From Bacteroidales bacterium UBA6229 (GTDB taxonomy: Bacteria; Bacteroidota; Bacteroidia; Bacteroidales; F082): DNA of 61,949 bases. Below, piece after piece: positions 17,946 to 27,200 of this stretch (position 1 is its first letter; each line of letters opens with the position of its first letter). The notes beneath the pieces were generated by a model. It ran no database searches. It saw only the letters and a list, made by a program, of their open reading frames with translations, and was not told the origin of the DNA. Where the stretch lies: contig DJWN01000045.1 in NCBI GenBank assembly GCA_002440975.1, positions 1-61,949 on the forward strand, given 5' to 3'. The position numbers were made by a program, and so were the translations under genes.

Positions 17946-19343
17946 TTAGGCCATACCCGATATCATTTGCTGTGCAATATCAATCATGCGATGAGCCAGA
18001 GCCTTGGCCTGCTCTGATGTTTTGGCTTCTGAATAAATTCTGATGATGGGTTCGGTATTGGATTTACGCAGATGCACCCAGCCATGCTCAAAGTCTATCT
18101 TCAATCCGTCAATCGTGCTGATTTCCTCTTCAGAATAATGGCCGGCAAGTCTTTTCAATAAGGCATCTACATCGGTTTTGGCATCAAGCTGTAACTTATT
18201 CTTCGACATGTGATAATCAGGATAGCTGGCACGCAATTCGGAACAGCTTTTGCCGCTTTTGGCAAGATGAGTCAAAAATAAAGCCACCCCAACCAAGGCA
18301 TCCCGACCATAATGCAATTCTGGATATATCACGCCGCCATTGCCTTCGCCACCAATGATGGCATTTGTTTGCTTCATCAGTTCCACCACATTCACCTCAC
18401 CTACTGCCGAAGCCTGATACTGGCCGCCATGACTGCGGGTTACATCACGTAATGCCCGTGAGGACGAAAGATTGCTCACCGTACTTCCACCTTGTTGTTG
18501 CAATACATAATCCGCCACTGCAACGAGGGTATATTCTTCGCCAAACATATTTCCGTTCTCATCAACAATAGCCAGCCTGTCCACATCAGGATCCACAACA
18601 AAACCCAATGAAGCCTTTTTCTCTTTTACAAGAGAGGCTATTGCCGTGAGATGCTCGGCCAAAGGCTCTGGATTATGAGGAAAATCGCCATTCGGTTCGC
18701 AATACAAAGGATAAATCACCTCCACACCAAGTGCTTGCAATAGAGCCGGAATAGCCAGTCCGCCGGTAGAGTTTACAGCGTCCACAGCCATACTGAAACC
18801 GGCATTTTTTATAGCTTCCTTATCTACAAGGCGTAAATCACAAACCATTTGAATATGCTTATCAATCCATCCATCCTGTTTTTCATAGGAACCGATCTTT
18901 TCGATAGAAGAAAAAACAAAGCTTTCCTGCTCTGCCTTTTCGAGCAGCCACTCGCCTTCGGCTGCCGAAATAAACTCTCCTTTATGGTTAAGCAGTTTCA
19001 GGGCATTCCACTGGGCAGGATTATGACTTGCCGTGAGGATGATACCGCCATCAGCATTTAGGGCAGGAACAGCCACTTCAACGGTTGGGGTTGTGCTCAG
19101 GCCAATATCAATCACATCAACGCCCTTGGCCTGCAAACTTCCACAAACCAGCTGGTTAACCATAAACCCCGAAAGCCGGGCATCGCGGCCAACAACCATA
19201 ACCAGTTTATCTTTTGTCCTTTCCTTACGAATAAGCTCGACAAAAGCAGCTGTAAATTTTACAATATCTACAGGAGTGAGTGCTTCTCCGGGCTTCCCTC
19301 CTATGGTACCCCTGATGCCGGAAATTGATTTGATTAATGTCAT
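17946..19343 (-). CDS. glmM: Phosphoglucosamine mutase
   Basis: Interconverts glucosamine-6-phosphate and glucosamine-1-phosphate for UDP-GlcNAc, peptidoglycan and lipid A synthesis. 465 residues with the alpha-D-phosphohexomutase domains: catalytic serine loop TASHNPAQWNALK near residue 100, metal loop DPDVDRLAIVDE near 240, sugar-binding GGEGNGGVI near 325 and phosphate-binding RKSNTEPIIRIYSEA near 430. The QWNALK form of the serine loop is, as far as I know, the one typical of Bacteroidota. Phosphomannomutase activity cannot be excluded. Confidence 0.9.
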   Translation of the reverse strand: MTLIKSISGIRGTIGGKPGEALTPVDIVKFTAAFVELIRKERTKDKLVMVVGRDARLSGFMVNQLVCGSLQAKGVDVIDIGLSTTPTVEVAVPALNADGGIILTASHNPAQWNALKLLNHKGEFISAAEGEWLLEKAEQESFVFSSIEKIGSYEKQDGWIDKHIQMVCDLRLVDKEAIKNAGFSMAVDAVNSTGGLAIPALLQALGVEVIYPLYCEPNGDFPHNPEPLAEHLTAIASLVKEKKASLGFVVDPDVDRLAIVDENGNMFGEEYTLVAVADYVLQQQGGSTVSNLSSSRALRDVTRSHGGQYQASAVGEVNVVELMKQTNAIIGGEGNGGVIYPELHYGRDALVGVALFLTHLAKSGKSCSELRASYPDYHMSKNKLQLDAKTDVDALLKRLAGHYSEEEISTIDGLKIDFEHGWVHLRKSNTEPIIRIYSEAKTSEQAKALAHRMIDIAQQMISGMA

Positions 19344-19365
19344 GTGTAAAGGCTTAGTTGGGATG

Positions 19366-19446
19366 CAAAGTTAAATATTAGCCCGCAAACAGAAGCTTTG
19401 CAGGACATTAAATTATCATGCATTCTGTCCGAATTAATTATCTTCG
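19366..19446. promoter_or_regulatory. Divergent promoters of glmM and the AbgT transporter
   Basis: The minus strand has a perfect -7 element TAACTTTG at 19366-19373, 22 bp upstream of glmM. The plus strand has TATCTTCG, a common variant, at 19439-19446, 23 bp upstream of the AbgT gene. Confidence 0.5.
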
Positions 19447-19469
19447 CTTTTTAAATATAAATTCATCAC

Positions 19470-21002
19470 ATGACGCAAGCCTCAGCACCTCCCAAAAGAA
19501 GTTTCTTTGATCGTTTTCTGCATTTTGTTGAAGTAGGCGGCAATGCCCTTCCTCATCCCGCCAGTATTTTCGCTTTGCTGGCCATTTTGGTTTTGATCAT
19601 TTCATGGGTCGGACATTTTTTTGGCTGGGTGGCTGTTCATCCTGCAACCGATGAACAGGTGCAAATTGTCAACCTGCTTTCAAAAGACGGGGTGCATCGC
19701 ATTTTTCTGGATATGGTGGATAACTATACTGGATTTGCTCCCCTCGGCATTGTGATGGTAGCCCTTTTGGGTATTGGGATTGCCGAAAGCAGCGGACTGG
19801 TTGGTGCTACCATCAGATTGCTTGTGATCAAGGCACCATCTTCACTCCTGACTTTTGTTTTGGTGCTCTCAGGAATACTATCGAATATGGCTTCCGATCT
19901 GGGTTATGTACTCATCATCCCCATGGCAGGAATCATCTTTCATGCCGTTGGCAGACATCCCATAGCTGGTATGGCGGCCGCTTTTGCAGGCGTATCAGGC
20001 GGTTTCTCAGCCAACCTGATGATCGGCACTATCGATCCTTTGCTTGCCGGTTTATCAACAGAATCAGCTCGAATTCTTGATCCGGATTATTATGTGCTGC
20101 CAACAGCCAATTATTATTTCATGTTTGTGTCAACCTTTTTGATTGCTTTTTTGGGTACCTGGGTTACCAATAAGGTTGTTGAGCCCAGATTGGGCAAATA
20201 TACTGGTGATGTGGAACAAGAACCCATCAATCCGTTGAGCAAACAAGAAAAAAAAGCCCTGCGTTACACCATGCTGTTGATGCTTGGATGGATAATACTG
20301 ATTCTGGCAACAACCTTACCCGAAAACGGATTTTTCAGAGGTCCCGAAAATAGTATTTTAAGGTCACCTCTGCTCAAAGGATTTATTGCCCTGTTGTTTT
20401 TTGCTGCCGGAAGTTTGGGGGCATTGTATGGCTTTATGACCGGAAAATTCAAAAACGATGCTGATGTGGTAAAAGGTATGGTTCAAAGCTTTAAGACACT
20501 GGCAGCCTTTATGGTTTTGGTGTTTTTTGCGGCTCAGTTTGTGGCGTATTTCAAATGGAGCAACCTGGGTTTGATCATTGCCATTGAGGGTGCTCATTTA
20601 TTGCAACAGATCAATATGGGAACAGTTCCTTTGCTCCTGCTTTTCGTCATCCTATCGGGTTTTATCAATATGTTCATGGGAAGTGCTTCTGCCAAATGGG
20701 CCATTTTAGGACCAGTTTTTATCCCGATGTTTATGCTGTTGGGCTTCTCCCCCGAGCTTTCGCAAGCCGTTTTCCGCGTAGGCGATAGTGTTACAAATAT
20801 CATCTCGCCCATGATGAGTTTCTTTGCCTTGATAATCGTTTACTTCGAAAAATACGACAAAAAAGCCGGCATTGGTACACTCATTTCTACCATGTTACCC
20901 TATTCCGTCTTCTTTTTTGTATTCTGGAGTATCTTGCTCATTGGATGGGTTTTATTAGGTATTCCGCTGGGTCCTGCAGCACCGGTGCATTATGGAGGAT
21001 AG
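19470..21002 (+). CDS. AbgT family transporter
   Basis: 510 residues, the normal size for AbgT, with about eleven membrane segments. Characteristic parts are the early HPASIFALLAILVL, the NMASDLGYVLIIPMAG segment and, late in the protein, GSASAKWAILGPVFIPMFMLLG. AbgT proteins take up p-aminobenzoyl-glutamate or expel sulfonamides and other antimetabolites by proton exchange. Which applies is not clear; no folate gene is adjacent. Monocistronic: own promoter upstream and an own promoter for the next gene. Confidence 0.92.
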   Translation: MTQASAPPKRSFFDRFLHFVEVGGNALPHPASIFALLAILVLIISWVGHFFGWVAVHPATDEQVQIVNLLSKDGVHRIFLDMVDNYTGFAPLGIVMVALLGIGIAESSGLVGATIRLLVIKAPSSLLTFVLVLSGILSNMASDLGYVLIIPMAGIIFHAVGRHPIAGMAAAFAGVSGGFSANLMIGTIDPLLAGLSTESARILDPDYYVLPTANYYFMFVSTFLIAFLGTWVTNKVVEPRLGKYTGDVEQEPINPLSKQEKKALRYTMLLMLGWIILILATTLPENGFFRGPENSILRSPLLKGFIALLFFAAGSLGALYGFMTGKFKNDADVVKGMVQSFKTLAAFMVLVFFAAQFVAYFKWSNLGLIIAIEGAHLLQQINMGTVPLLLLFVILSGFINMFMGSASAKWAILGPVFIPMFMLLGFSPELSQAVFRVGDSVTNIISPMMSFFALIIVYFEKYDKKAGIGTLISTMLPYSVFFFVFWSILLIGWVLLGIPLGPAAPVHYGG

Positions 21003-21143
21003 CTATAAGTTATCAACAAAATCTTTGTTTTAGTCGTTAAAAAAAAAACCCCAAGTACTTGTGCAGACACTTTTCTGGCTGTACTTTTGAGATAGTTAAA
21101 GAAAGTCTTAATCCATTTAAAAAGATTTCTGGGATATTTAGCT

Positions 21144-21151
21144 TAATTTTG
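21144..21151 (+). promoter_or_regulatory. Promoter -7 element of the TPR gene
   Basis: TAATTTTG matches the -7 consensus. Transcription would begin near 21158, immediately before GGAG at 21161-21164, a ribosome binding site spaced correctly for ATG 21173. This decides the start and excludes the upstream frame from 21059. Confidence 0.55.
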
Positions 21152-21172
21152 TCCCGAATTGGAGAAGAATTT

Positions 21173-22588
21173 ATGAGTGAAGATTTTCAATGGAACGATG
21201 ATTATCAGGTAGAACTCCTGGCCAACCGCTTCGAGGAAATGCTCCATGATGGAAGTCCGGTATATTTTGATGCAGAGGAATTTGAAGTACTTATCGATTA
21301 CTATCAGGGTGCATTCAACAACGAAAAATCACGAGCAGCAGTCGAAATGGCCATCCAACAGCATCCTTACAACAGTGCCATCAAAGTGAAACTGGCAAGG
21401 CAATGGGCAAGCGAAGGAAATTTTATCAAGTCGCTCGAACTGCTCAACGAGCTCGAAATGACTGAACCCAACGATACCGACCTGATCATGACCAAAGGCT
21501 CGGTTTATAGTATGATGATGGAATTTACCAAAGCCATCAACGAATACAAAAAAGCACTGTCGCTCGCTGATAGCGATGATCTTGAAGATATCTATGCCAC
21601 CATTGCCTTTGAGTATGAAAACCTGTCCGACTTCGAAAATGCCCTGGATTTCCTGAAACAGGCACTCAAAATTTCAAAGCAACCCGAACAAGTGCTATCC
21701 GAAATAGGGATGGTGTTCGAGATGCTGAATGATATGGATCAGGCCATCAGCTTTTTTAATCAACAGATAGAATTAAACCCTTATAGCACAGCTGCCTGGT
21801 TCAACCTCGGACTGGCGTTCTTCCAGCAGGAACTTTACGAAAAGGCCATTGATGCTTTTGAATATGTAATGGCCATTGACGAGAAACATATGATGGCGAT
21901 CATCAATATCGGACAGAGCTATGAAGCTATTGACGATTATGATAAAGCCATCGAAACCTATCACGAAGCCCTGACTATTAATCCGCAGGATGCCAATGTT
22001 TATTACAGACTTGGTGAATGTTTCGAAAAACAAAATCTCAATTCTGAAGCACTTACACATTATCAGAAAGCCACGCAAATAGATGAGTTTTTGGCAGAGC
22101 CCTGGGCAGGAATTGGAGTGATTTTTGACGAAGAAAACAACACCAAAACAGCCATTAAATATATGCAGCGGGCGATAGAGCTTGATCAGTTCAACACAGA
22201 ATTTTTACTGATCAAGGCAGATATGCATATCAAACTGGAAGAATATTCGAAAGCCGCAGATTGTTTTAAAAAGGCAGAAGAACTCGATCCACACGACCCT
22301 GACCTTTGGATAGAATATGCCAACCTCTATGTGCTGCAACAACAGTTTGAGAAAGCTACCCAGATACTGAAAACAGGCCTCATTCATCAACCGGCAAACC
22401 ATCGGCTTCGCTACAGGCTGGCAGCCTTATTCTTCAGACAGCGTAACTTTGTTCAAGGACAGTTTCACCTGGAATCAGCACTTGAGTTCGATTTTGAAGG
22501 ACATCAGGAGTTTCTGGATTTTTTCCCGGGTGCACTGGAAAACACACAAATTGTTGAAATGATCAGCATGCACGCTCCAAGAAATTAA
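21173..22588 (+). CDS. Cytoplasmic tetratricopeptide repeat protein
   Basis: 471 residues from ATG 21173, with GGAG eight bases ahead. No signal peptide. At least ten TPR units run through the protein (for example AAWFNLGLAFFQQELYEKAIDAFEYVMAIDE in part, ANVYYRLGECFEKQNLNSEA, PDLWIEYANLYVLQQQFEKA). TPR arrays scaffold protein complexes; partner and role are unknown. It precedes the aldehyde dehydrogenase by 30 bp and may be co-transcribed with it, though those genes are not obviously linked in function. Confidence 0.88.
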   Translation: MSEDFQWNDDYQVELLANRFEEMLHDGSPVYFDAEEFEVLIDYYQGAFNNEKSRAAVEMAIQQHPYNSAIKVKLARQWASEGNFIKSLELLNELEMTEPNDTDLIMTKGSVYSMMMEFTKAINEYKKALSLADSDDLEDIYATIAFEYENLSDFENALDFLKQALKISKQPEQVLSEIGMVFEMLNDMDQAISFFNQQIELNPYSTAAWFNLGLAFFQQELYEKAIDAFEYVMAIDEKHMMAIINIGQSYEAIDDYDKAIETYHEALTINPQDANVYYRLGECFEKQNLNSEALTHYQKATQIDEFLAEPWAGIGVIFDEENNTKTAIKYMQRAIELDQFNTEFLLIKADMHIKLEEYSKAADCFKKAEELDPHDPDLWIEYANLYVLQQQFEKATQILKTGLIHQPANHRLRYRLAALFFRQRNFVQGQFHLESALEFDFEGHQEFLDFFPGALENTQIVEMISMHAPRN

Positions 22589-22618
22589 TAAGATTTTTGA
22601 CCAACAGCTACCCAAGAG

Positions 22619-23989
22619 TTGAACACCCAGTTGATTTCCATAAGTGAACAAAAAGTTTTCTTTAAAAAAGGTGCTACGCGTGATCTGAATTTTAGAAAAT
22701 CTCAATTAGAACTGCTTCATAAATTATTAAAAAAATATGAAGATCAATTACTTGAAGCTCTTTTTAAAGACTTAGGGAAATCATCCTTCGAAGCCTATGC
22801 CACTGAAATAGGATTGTTGTATCTTGAGATAAAAAAACATCTTAGAAAGATAAAATACTGGTCGCAGCCACATTATATCAGCTCTCCCCTAACGGCTTTT
22901 CCGGCCAAAAGCTATGTTGAATTTATTCCTTATGGCGTTAGCCTGATTATTGCGCCCTGGAATTATCCGGTTCAACTGGCTTTGGCTCCCTTGATAGGTG
23001 CTATTTCGGCAGGCAATTGCGCTGTGATCAAACCCTCGGAATACAGCAGTAATACCTCAGCCGTGCTGGATGAAATGATCAACTCCAATTTTAATCCGGA
23101 TTATATCCGACTTGTACAGGGAGATGCACAAACGAGCAAACAATTATTAACCGAACCTTTTGATTTTATTTTCTTTACCGGCTCCACACGCGTAGGAAAA
23201 GAAGTGATGAAAGCTGCTGCCAAACAACTTATTCCTGTTGTATTGGAGCTTGGCGGCAAGAGCCCCTGTGTGGTAGATCAAACTGCCAACATTGACCAGG
23301 CTGCCCGTCGCATCATCTGGGGCAAAACCATCAATGCCGGACAAACCTGCATTGCACCAGATTATGTGCTTGTACACGAAAAAGTGCGCGACAGACTGGT
23401 GGATGCAATGAAACAAGAGATTGCCCGTCAGTGGGGTGCTTCGGCAATCACAAATAAAGATTATCCTAAAATCATCGGCAAGCCACAGTTTGAACGTTTG
23501 TTGCAGCTGATGCAGGAACAAAAAATTCTGCATGGTGGCAATTCATCGGCTTCAAGTCTGAAAATTGAACCAACACTCCTCGAACCTGCTTCACACTCTG
23601 AAATAGTTATGCAGGAAGAAATCTTTGGACCTATTTTGCCTGTTATCAGTTTTTCGGATAGTCAGCAAGCTCTGAACCTTATTGATAAAAACCCCAATCC
23701 GCTTGCCATGTATCTCTTTGCGAAGGATAAGAAATTTATTAAAACATTCAAATACAATGTGTTATGCGGAGGGATTACCATTAATGATACCATTATGCAT
23801 TTTTCTAATGATGAAATGCCATTTGGAGGTGCAGGAAACAGTGGTATTGGAAACTATCACGGGAGATATAGCTTTGAAGCCTTTTCGCATCCAAGGGCAG
23901 TGATGAAACGCGGCACCTGGCTCGATGTTGATTTTCGCTATCCACCTTTTTACTCAAAATTCAACCTACTCAAAAAAATTCTTCGATAA
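22619..23989 (+). CDS. Aldehyde dehydrogenase, class 3 type
   Basis: Oxidises aldehydes with NAD(P)+. 456 residues from a TTG start at 22619; no in-frame ATG occurs near the expected N-terminus. Core motifs are present: WNYPVQLALAP near 107, KPSEYSS near 131, nucleotide loop FTGSTRVGKEV near 180, general base in VLELGGKSP near 205 and the nucleophile in NAGQTCIAP near 240. The protein is short and ends soon after FRYPPFYSKFNLLKKIL, like the class 3 fatty-aldehyde enzymes. The C-terminal tail could dock at the membrane. DUF368 follows after 2 bp. Confidence 0.9.
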   Translation: MNTQLISISEQKVFFKKGATRDLNFRKSQLELLHKLLKKYEDQLLEALFKDLGKSSFEAYATEIGLLYLEIKKHLRKIKYWSQPHYISSPLTAFPAKSYVEFIPYGVSLIIAPWNYPVQLALAPLIGAISAGNCAVIKPSEYSSNTSAVLDEMINSNFNPDYIRLVQGDAQTSKQLLTEPFDFIFFTGSTRVGKEVMKAAAKQLIPVVLELGGKSPCVVDQTANIDQAARRIIWGKTINAGQTCIAPDYVLVHEKVRDRLVDAMKQEIARQWGASAITNKDYPKIIGKPQFERLLQLMQEQKILHGGNSSASSLKIEPTLLEPASHSEIVMQEEIFGPILPVISFSDSQQALNLIDKNPNPLAMYLFAKDKKFIKTFKYNVLCGGITINDTIMHFSNDEMPFGGAGNSGIGNYHGRYSFEAFSHPRAVMKRGTWLDVDFRYPPFYSKFNLLKKILR

Positions 23990-23991
23990 CA

Positions 23992-24936
23992 ATGAAATCA
24001 ATCATTCTACATATAATCAAAGGCATTGCCATGGGTGCTGCCAACGTGATACCAGGCGTTTCGGGCGGAACAATAGCACTGATTACAGGCATATTCGAAA
24101 GGCTGATCGATGCCATAAAATCGTTTGATGGCAAAGCTGTGAAGCTTCTGTTAAAGTTTGACTTTAAGACATTTGCAAAACATACTGATTTAGTTTTCCT
24201 GATCAGTATTTTTGCCGGTGTTGGTCTTGCCATTGTATCACTGGCCAGGCTTTTTGATTTTCTTTTTAACAATTACCCGGCTTATATCTGGTCATTCTTT
24301 TTCGGCCTAGTGTTAGCATCCGTTTATTTCGTCGGCAAAACTGTTCATTCCTGGAAAATAGCATCTTTGCTAAGTTTTGTTGCAGGAACAGCCATTGCTG
24401 CTGTTGTAACTTTTATGACCCCCGCCACCGAAAATGCCAACTTCTTTTACCTAATGCTTTGTGGTGTGGTGGCGGTTTGTTCTATGATTTTACCTGGTTT
24501 GTCCGGAAGCTTTGTGCTGATCCTCCTGGGCAACTACCAGCTGGTAGCCATTGATGCGATCAACAACCGGGATTTTTCAATTTTAATGCCTGTTTTAATC
24601 GGTGCTGTGGTTGGTTTGATTGCTTTTTCACATTTTCTGTCCTGGTTACTTAAAAAGTATAAAGATCAGACCATTGCTTTGTTAACCGGCTTCATATTAG
24701 GTTCGTTAAGCATTTTATGGCCCTGGAAAGAAGCAGTTTATCTGCAAGATGCTTCAGGAGTGCTTTTGCTCAAAGACGGCCTCCCAAAAGTTGCCCGTTA
24801 CATTCCCGAATGGCCGGCAGAGCTGAATCAGGAGGTGTGGTTCTCGGCCTTATTGATGATTGCCGGAATACTCACAATTTGGGCAGTTGAATATGCAGCA
24901 AAAACAAAAAATACAGCGACAGATACAATGGTATGA
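23992..24936 (+). CDS. DUF368 membrane protein, undecaprenyl-phosphate translocase candidate
   Basis: 314 residues with eight to nine membrane helices. The DUF368 signature is at the N-terminus, KGIAMGAANVIPGVSGGTIALITGI, and repeats in the second half as CSMILPGLSGSFVLILLG, consistent with an inverted internal duplication. DUF368 (PopT) and DedA proteins have been reported to return undecaprenyl phosphate across the inner membrane, recycling the carrier for wall and surface glycans. I assign that role by family only. It overlaps aroE by 4 bp (ATGA). Confidence 0.88.
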   Translation: MKSIILHIIKGIAMGAANVIPGVSGGTIALITGIFERLIDAIKSFDGKAVKLLLKFDFKTFAKHTDLVFLISIFAGVGLAIVSLARLFDFLFNNYPAYIWSFFFGLVLASVYFVGKTVHSWKIASLLSFVAGTAIAAVVTFMTPATENANFFYLMLCGVVAVCSMILPGLSGSFVLILLGNYQLVAIDAINNRDFSILMPVLIGAVVGLIAFSHFLSWLLKKYKDQTIALLTGFILGSLSILWPWKEAVYLQDASGVLLLKDGLPKVARYIPEWPAELNQEVWFSALLMIAGILTIWAVEYAAKTKNTATDTMV

Positions 24937-25718
24937 AGTTATACGGCCTCATAGGAAAAAAATTATCCCATTCATTTTCGAAGGAATACTTTAATAAAAA
25001 GTTTTCCGAAAACGGTGTGGATGCCGCCTATGAACTCTTCGAACTGGAAAATATTGAACAACTTCCCGAATTGATTTCTTCCCAAACGGAATTGGCAGGT
25101 TTAAATGTTACCATTCCCTACAAGCAACAAGCTGTTGCTTATTGCAGCAAACTGGACAAAACCGCACAAATGACAGGAGCCGTCAACACCTTGGTTATCA
25201 ATAGAAAAAACCATAAAATAGAAATTATTGGATACAATACCGATGTGATTGGATTCGACAGTTTGATCAAACCTATCCTCAAGCAATTAAACAACTCCAA
25301 AGCATTAATTTTGGGCACAGGCGGTGCTTCCAGAGCCGTACAATACAGTCTGCGTTCGGCAGGTATTGGATTTACGATTGTGAGCAGGAAAGCATCCAAG
25401 CCAAACCAAATCAACTATGCGATGATCACTGCTTCGTTTATCCGCAATCATCAGTTAATCATAAATACTACACCTCTGGGTATGTATCCTGATAGTGAAT
25501 CGCGTCCTCCGATTCCTTATCAATACCTAAATGAAAAGCATATTTTGATCGATGTAATCTACAACCCTGCTGAAACTGCCTTTCTGAAAGCCGGTAAATC
25601 TTATCACGCTATCACGCTCAATGGAATGCCTATGCTGGTTGCCCAGGCGGATGCATCCTGGAAAATATGGTCAGGAAACAACCAGAACTTATACCCTTGT
25701 AGGCTATTGGATTTTTAA
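24933..25718 (+). CDS. aroE: Shikimate dehydrogenase
   Basis: Reduces 3-dehydroshikimate to shikimate with NADPH in the aromatic amino acid pathway. 261 residues, slightly short. Substrate site GLIGKKLSHSFS at residues 4-15 and GLNVTIPYK near 54 with the catalytic lysine, then the NADP loop LGTGGASRAV near 127 and the conserved IINTTPLGMYP and LNGMPMLVAQA. Translationally coupled to DUF368. The next gene has its own promoter inside the aroE 3' end. Confidence 0.93.
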   Translation: MKLYGLIGKKLSHSFSKEYFNKKFSENGVDAAYELFELENIEQLPELISSQTELAGLNVTIPYKQQAVAYCSKLDKTAQMTGAVNTLVINRKNHKIEIIGYNTDVIGFDSLIKPILKQLNNSKALILGTGGASRAVQYSLRSAGIGFTIVSRKASKPNQINYAMITASFIRNHQLIINTTPLGMYPDSESRPPIPYQYLNEKHILIDVIYNPAETAFLKAGKSYHAITLNGMPMLVAQADASWKIWSGNNQNLYPCRLLDF

Positions 25719-25736
25719 AATCATAAGTTATATTTG
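25707..25736 (+). promoter_or_regulatory. Promoter of the Nramp-like gene
   Basis: TTG at 25707-25709 and a perfect -7 element TATATTTG at 25729-25736, 19 bp apart, at the 3' edge of aroE. Transcription would begin near 25743, about 18 bp before ATG 25761, which supports that start over the frame opening at 25734. Confidence 0.6.
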
Positions 25737-25760
25737 CAACTCGCAAATAAAAAACCAACT

Positions 25761-26996
25761 ATGAGACGATTTTTTCAATTACTCGGTCCCGGATTATTAT
25801 ATGCTGGAGCTGCGATAGGAGTATCGCATCTGGTGCAGTCAACACGGGCTGGAGCCGAATTTGGATTTGAACTGATGTGGGTACTGCTAGCCGCTAACTT
25901 ACTTAAATTTCCCTTTTTTGAAGTAGGCAGCCGGTACGTACTGGCTACCAATCAAAACCTGATTCATGCCTACAAAAAAGAAGGCAGCTGGGTACTCTGG
26001 CTTTTTCTATTACTTACAATAGTTACAATGTTTCCTGTTGTGGCTGCACTTACGATAGTTACTGCCGGCATGTCGAACAGCCTCATCCCCACTTCACTTG
26101 ATCCGTTTCAAACCAGCATCATCATTTTGATTATCACTATGGCGGTGTTGATTATCGGGCACTACAAACTACTCGATCAGATGATTAAGGTAGTGATTCT
26201 GGTGCTCACCCTCACCACGCTCATTGCTGTGGCGGCAGCTTTTGGTGTTGAGCGTCAAATGGTTGAAACCAGCCTTCAGCATTTCGACTGGATGAGCAAA
26301 ACCCATATCCTCTTTTTGATCGCCTTTATCGGCTGGATGCCTGCACCGATAGATATTGTAGTTTGGGGTTCGCTTTGGTCTCAAAGCAAAAATGAACAGT
26401 TAACCGAGAAACCTACCATACGCGAAGCCTTGATAGAATTCAGAATCGGATATTTTGGTACCATGATTATTGCCGCTGCTTTTCTGGCTTTGGGGGCTTT
26501 GATCATGTATGGAAATGGAGAGGAACTTTCGCCAAGCGGTGTGGTTTTTGCAGATCAATTAATCAGACTATACACCGAAAGCATGGGAAAATGGGCATAT
26601 CCGGTAATTGCCCTGGCTGCTTTCACCACCATGCTGAGTACTACAATTACGGTTTCTGATGCCTATCCGCGAACAGTGAGAGAAGCTATTCGCCATCTTT
26701 TTCCAAAAATCTCAACCAGTAGGCTGAGCTATATCCTTTGGATGTTTATCTTGATGGCAGGCGCAATTCTGATTCTGAATCAGGCTAAAAGTATGCGTGT
26801 GCTGGTTGATCTGGCTACCACCTTGTCTTTCATCACTGCTCCGGTGCTGGCCTATCTCAATTATCGGGTGATTACAAATCAAGCCATTCCAAAGCAATTT
26901 CAACCAGCAAGATACCTTAAAATCTGGTCAGTGATCGGCATAGCATTTTTAACGGTTTTCACACTATTTTACATTGGCTGGCGGATATTTGCCTGA
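25761..26996 (+). CDS. Divergent Nramp-superfamily transporter
   Basis: 411 residues, about eleven membrane helices, with clear Nramp framework (GPGLL near residue 9, WVLLAANLLKFPFFEVGSRY near 43). In helix 1 the metal-binding DPGN of true Nramp proteins aligns with GVSH, and helix 6 has WMPAPID in place of the MPHN motif. Both metal ligands (Asp and Asn of helix 1) are lost. It is therefore unlikely to carry manganese or iron in the standard way and may transport another ion or organic solute. Monocistronic with a good promoter; a terminator-like hairpin lies downstream. Confidence 0.8.
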   Translation: MRRFFQLLGPGLLYAGAAIGVSHLVQSTRAGAEFGFELMWVLLAANLLKFPFFEVGSRYVLATNQNLIHAYKKEGSWVLWLFLLLTIVTMFPVVAALTIVTAGMSNSLIPTSLDPFQTSIIILIITMAVLIIGHYKLLDQMIKVVILVLTLTTLIAVAAAFGVERQMVETSLQHFDWMSKTHILFLIAFIGWMPAPIDIVVWGSLWSQSKNEQLTEKPTIREALIEFRIGYFGTMIIAAAFLALGALIMYGNGEELSPSGVVFADQLIRLYTESMGKWAYPVIALAAFTTMLSTTITVSDAYPRTVREAIRHLFPKISTSRLSYILWMFILMAGAILILNQAKSMRVLVDLATTLSFITAPVLAYLNYRVITNQAIPKQFQPARYLKIWSVIGIAFLTVFTLFYIGWRIFA

Positions 26997-27146
26997 TCAT
27001 TTAAGTAGTGATAGGCAGCACTGCCCAACTAACGAAATAGGTTAAACGTCATTCTTATAACACCCTGCTCACCACCTAATTTTTCGACAAAAGAAGTATT
27101 TGAAGCTATCGGCAAAACTGGTTTTTAGTTTCAATGCATTAAAATA

Positions 27147-27176
27147 AATCCCGGATCTCATAAAAAATCCGGGATT
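27147..27176. terminator. Terminator hairpin between the Nramp-like gene and nrfA
   Basis: AATCCCGGAT and ATCCGGGATT form a perfect 10-bp stem with a 10-nt loop. On the minus strand it is followed by TATTTTAATG, T-rich, so it best serves the nrfHA transcript; it may also act for the convergent Nramp-like gene. Confidence 0.8.
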
Positions 27177-27200
27177 ATCCAAAACAACCCGACTTGATAA

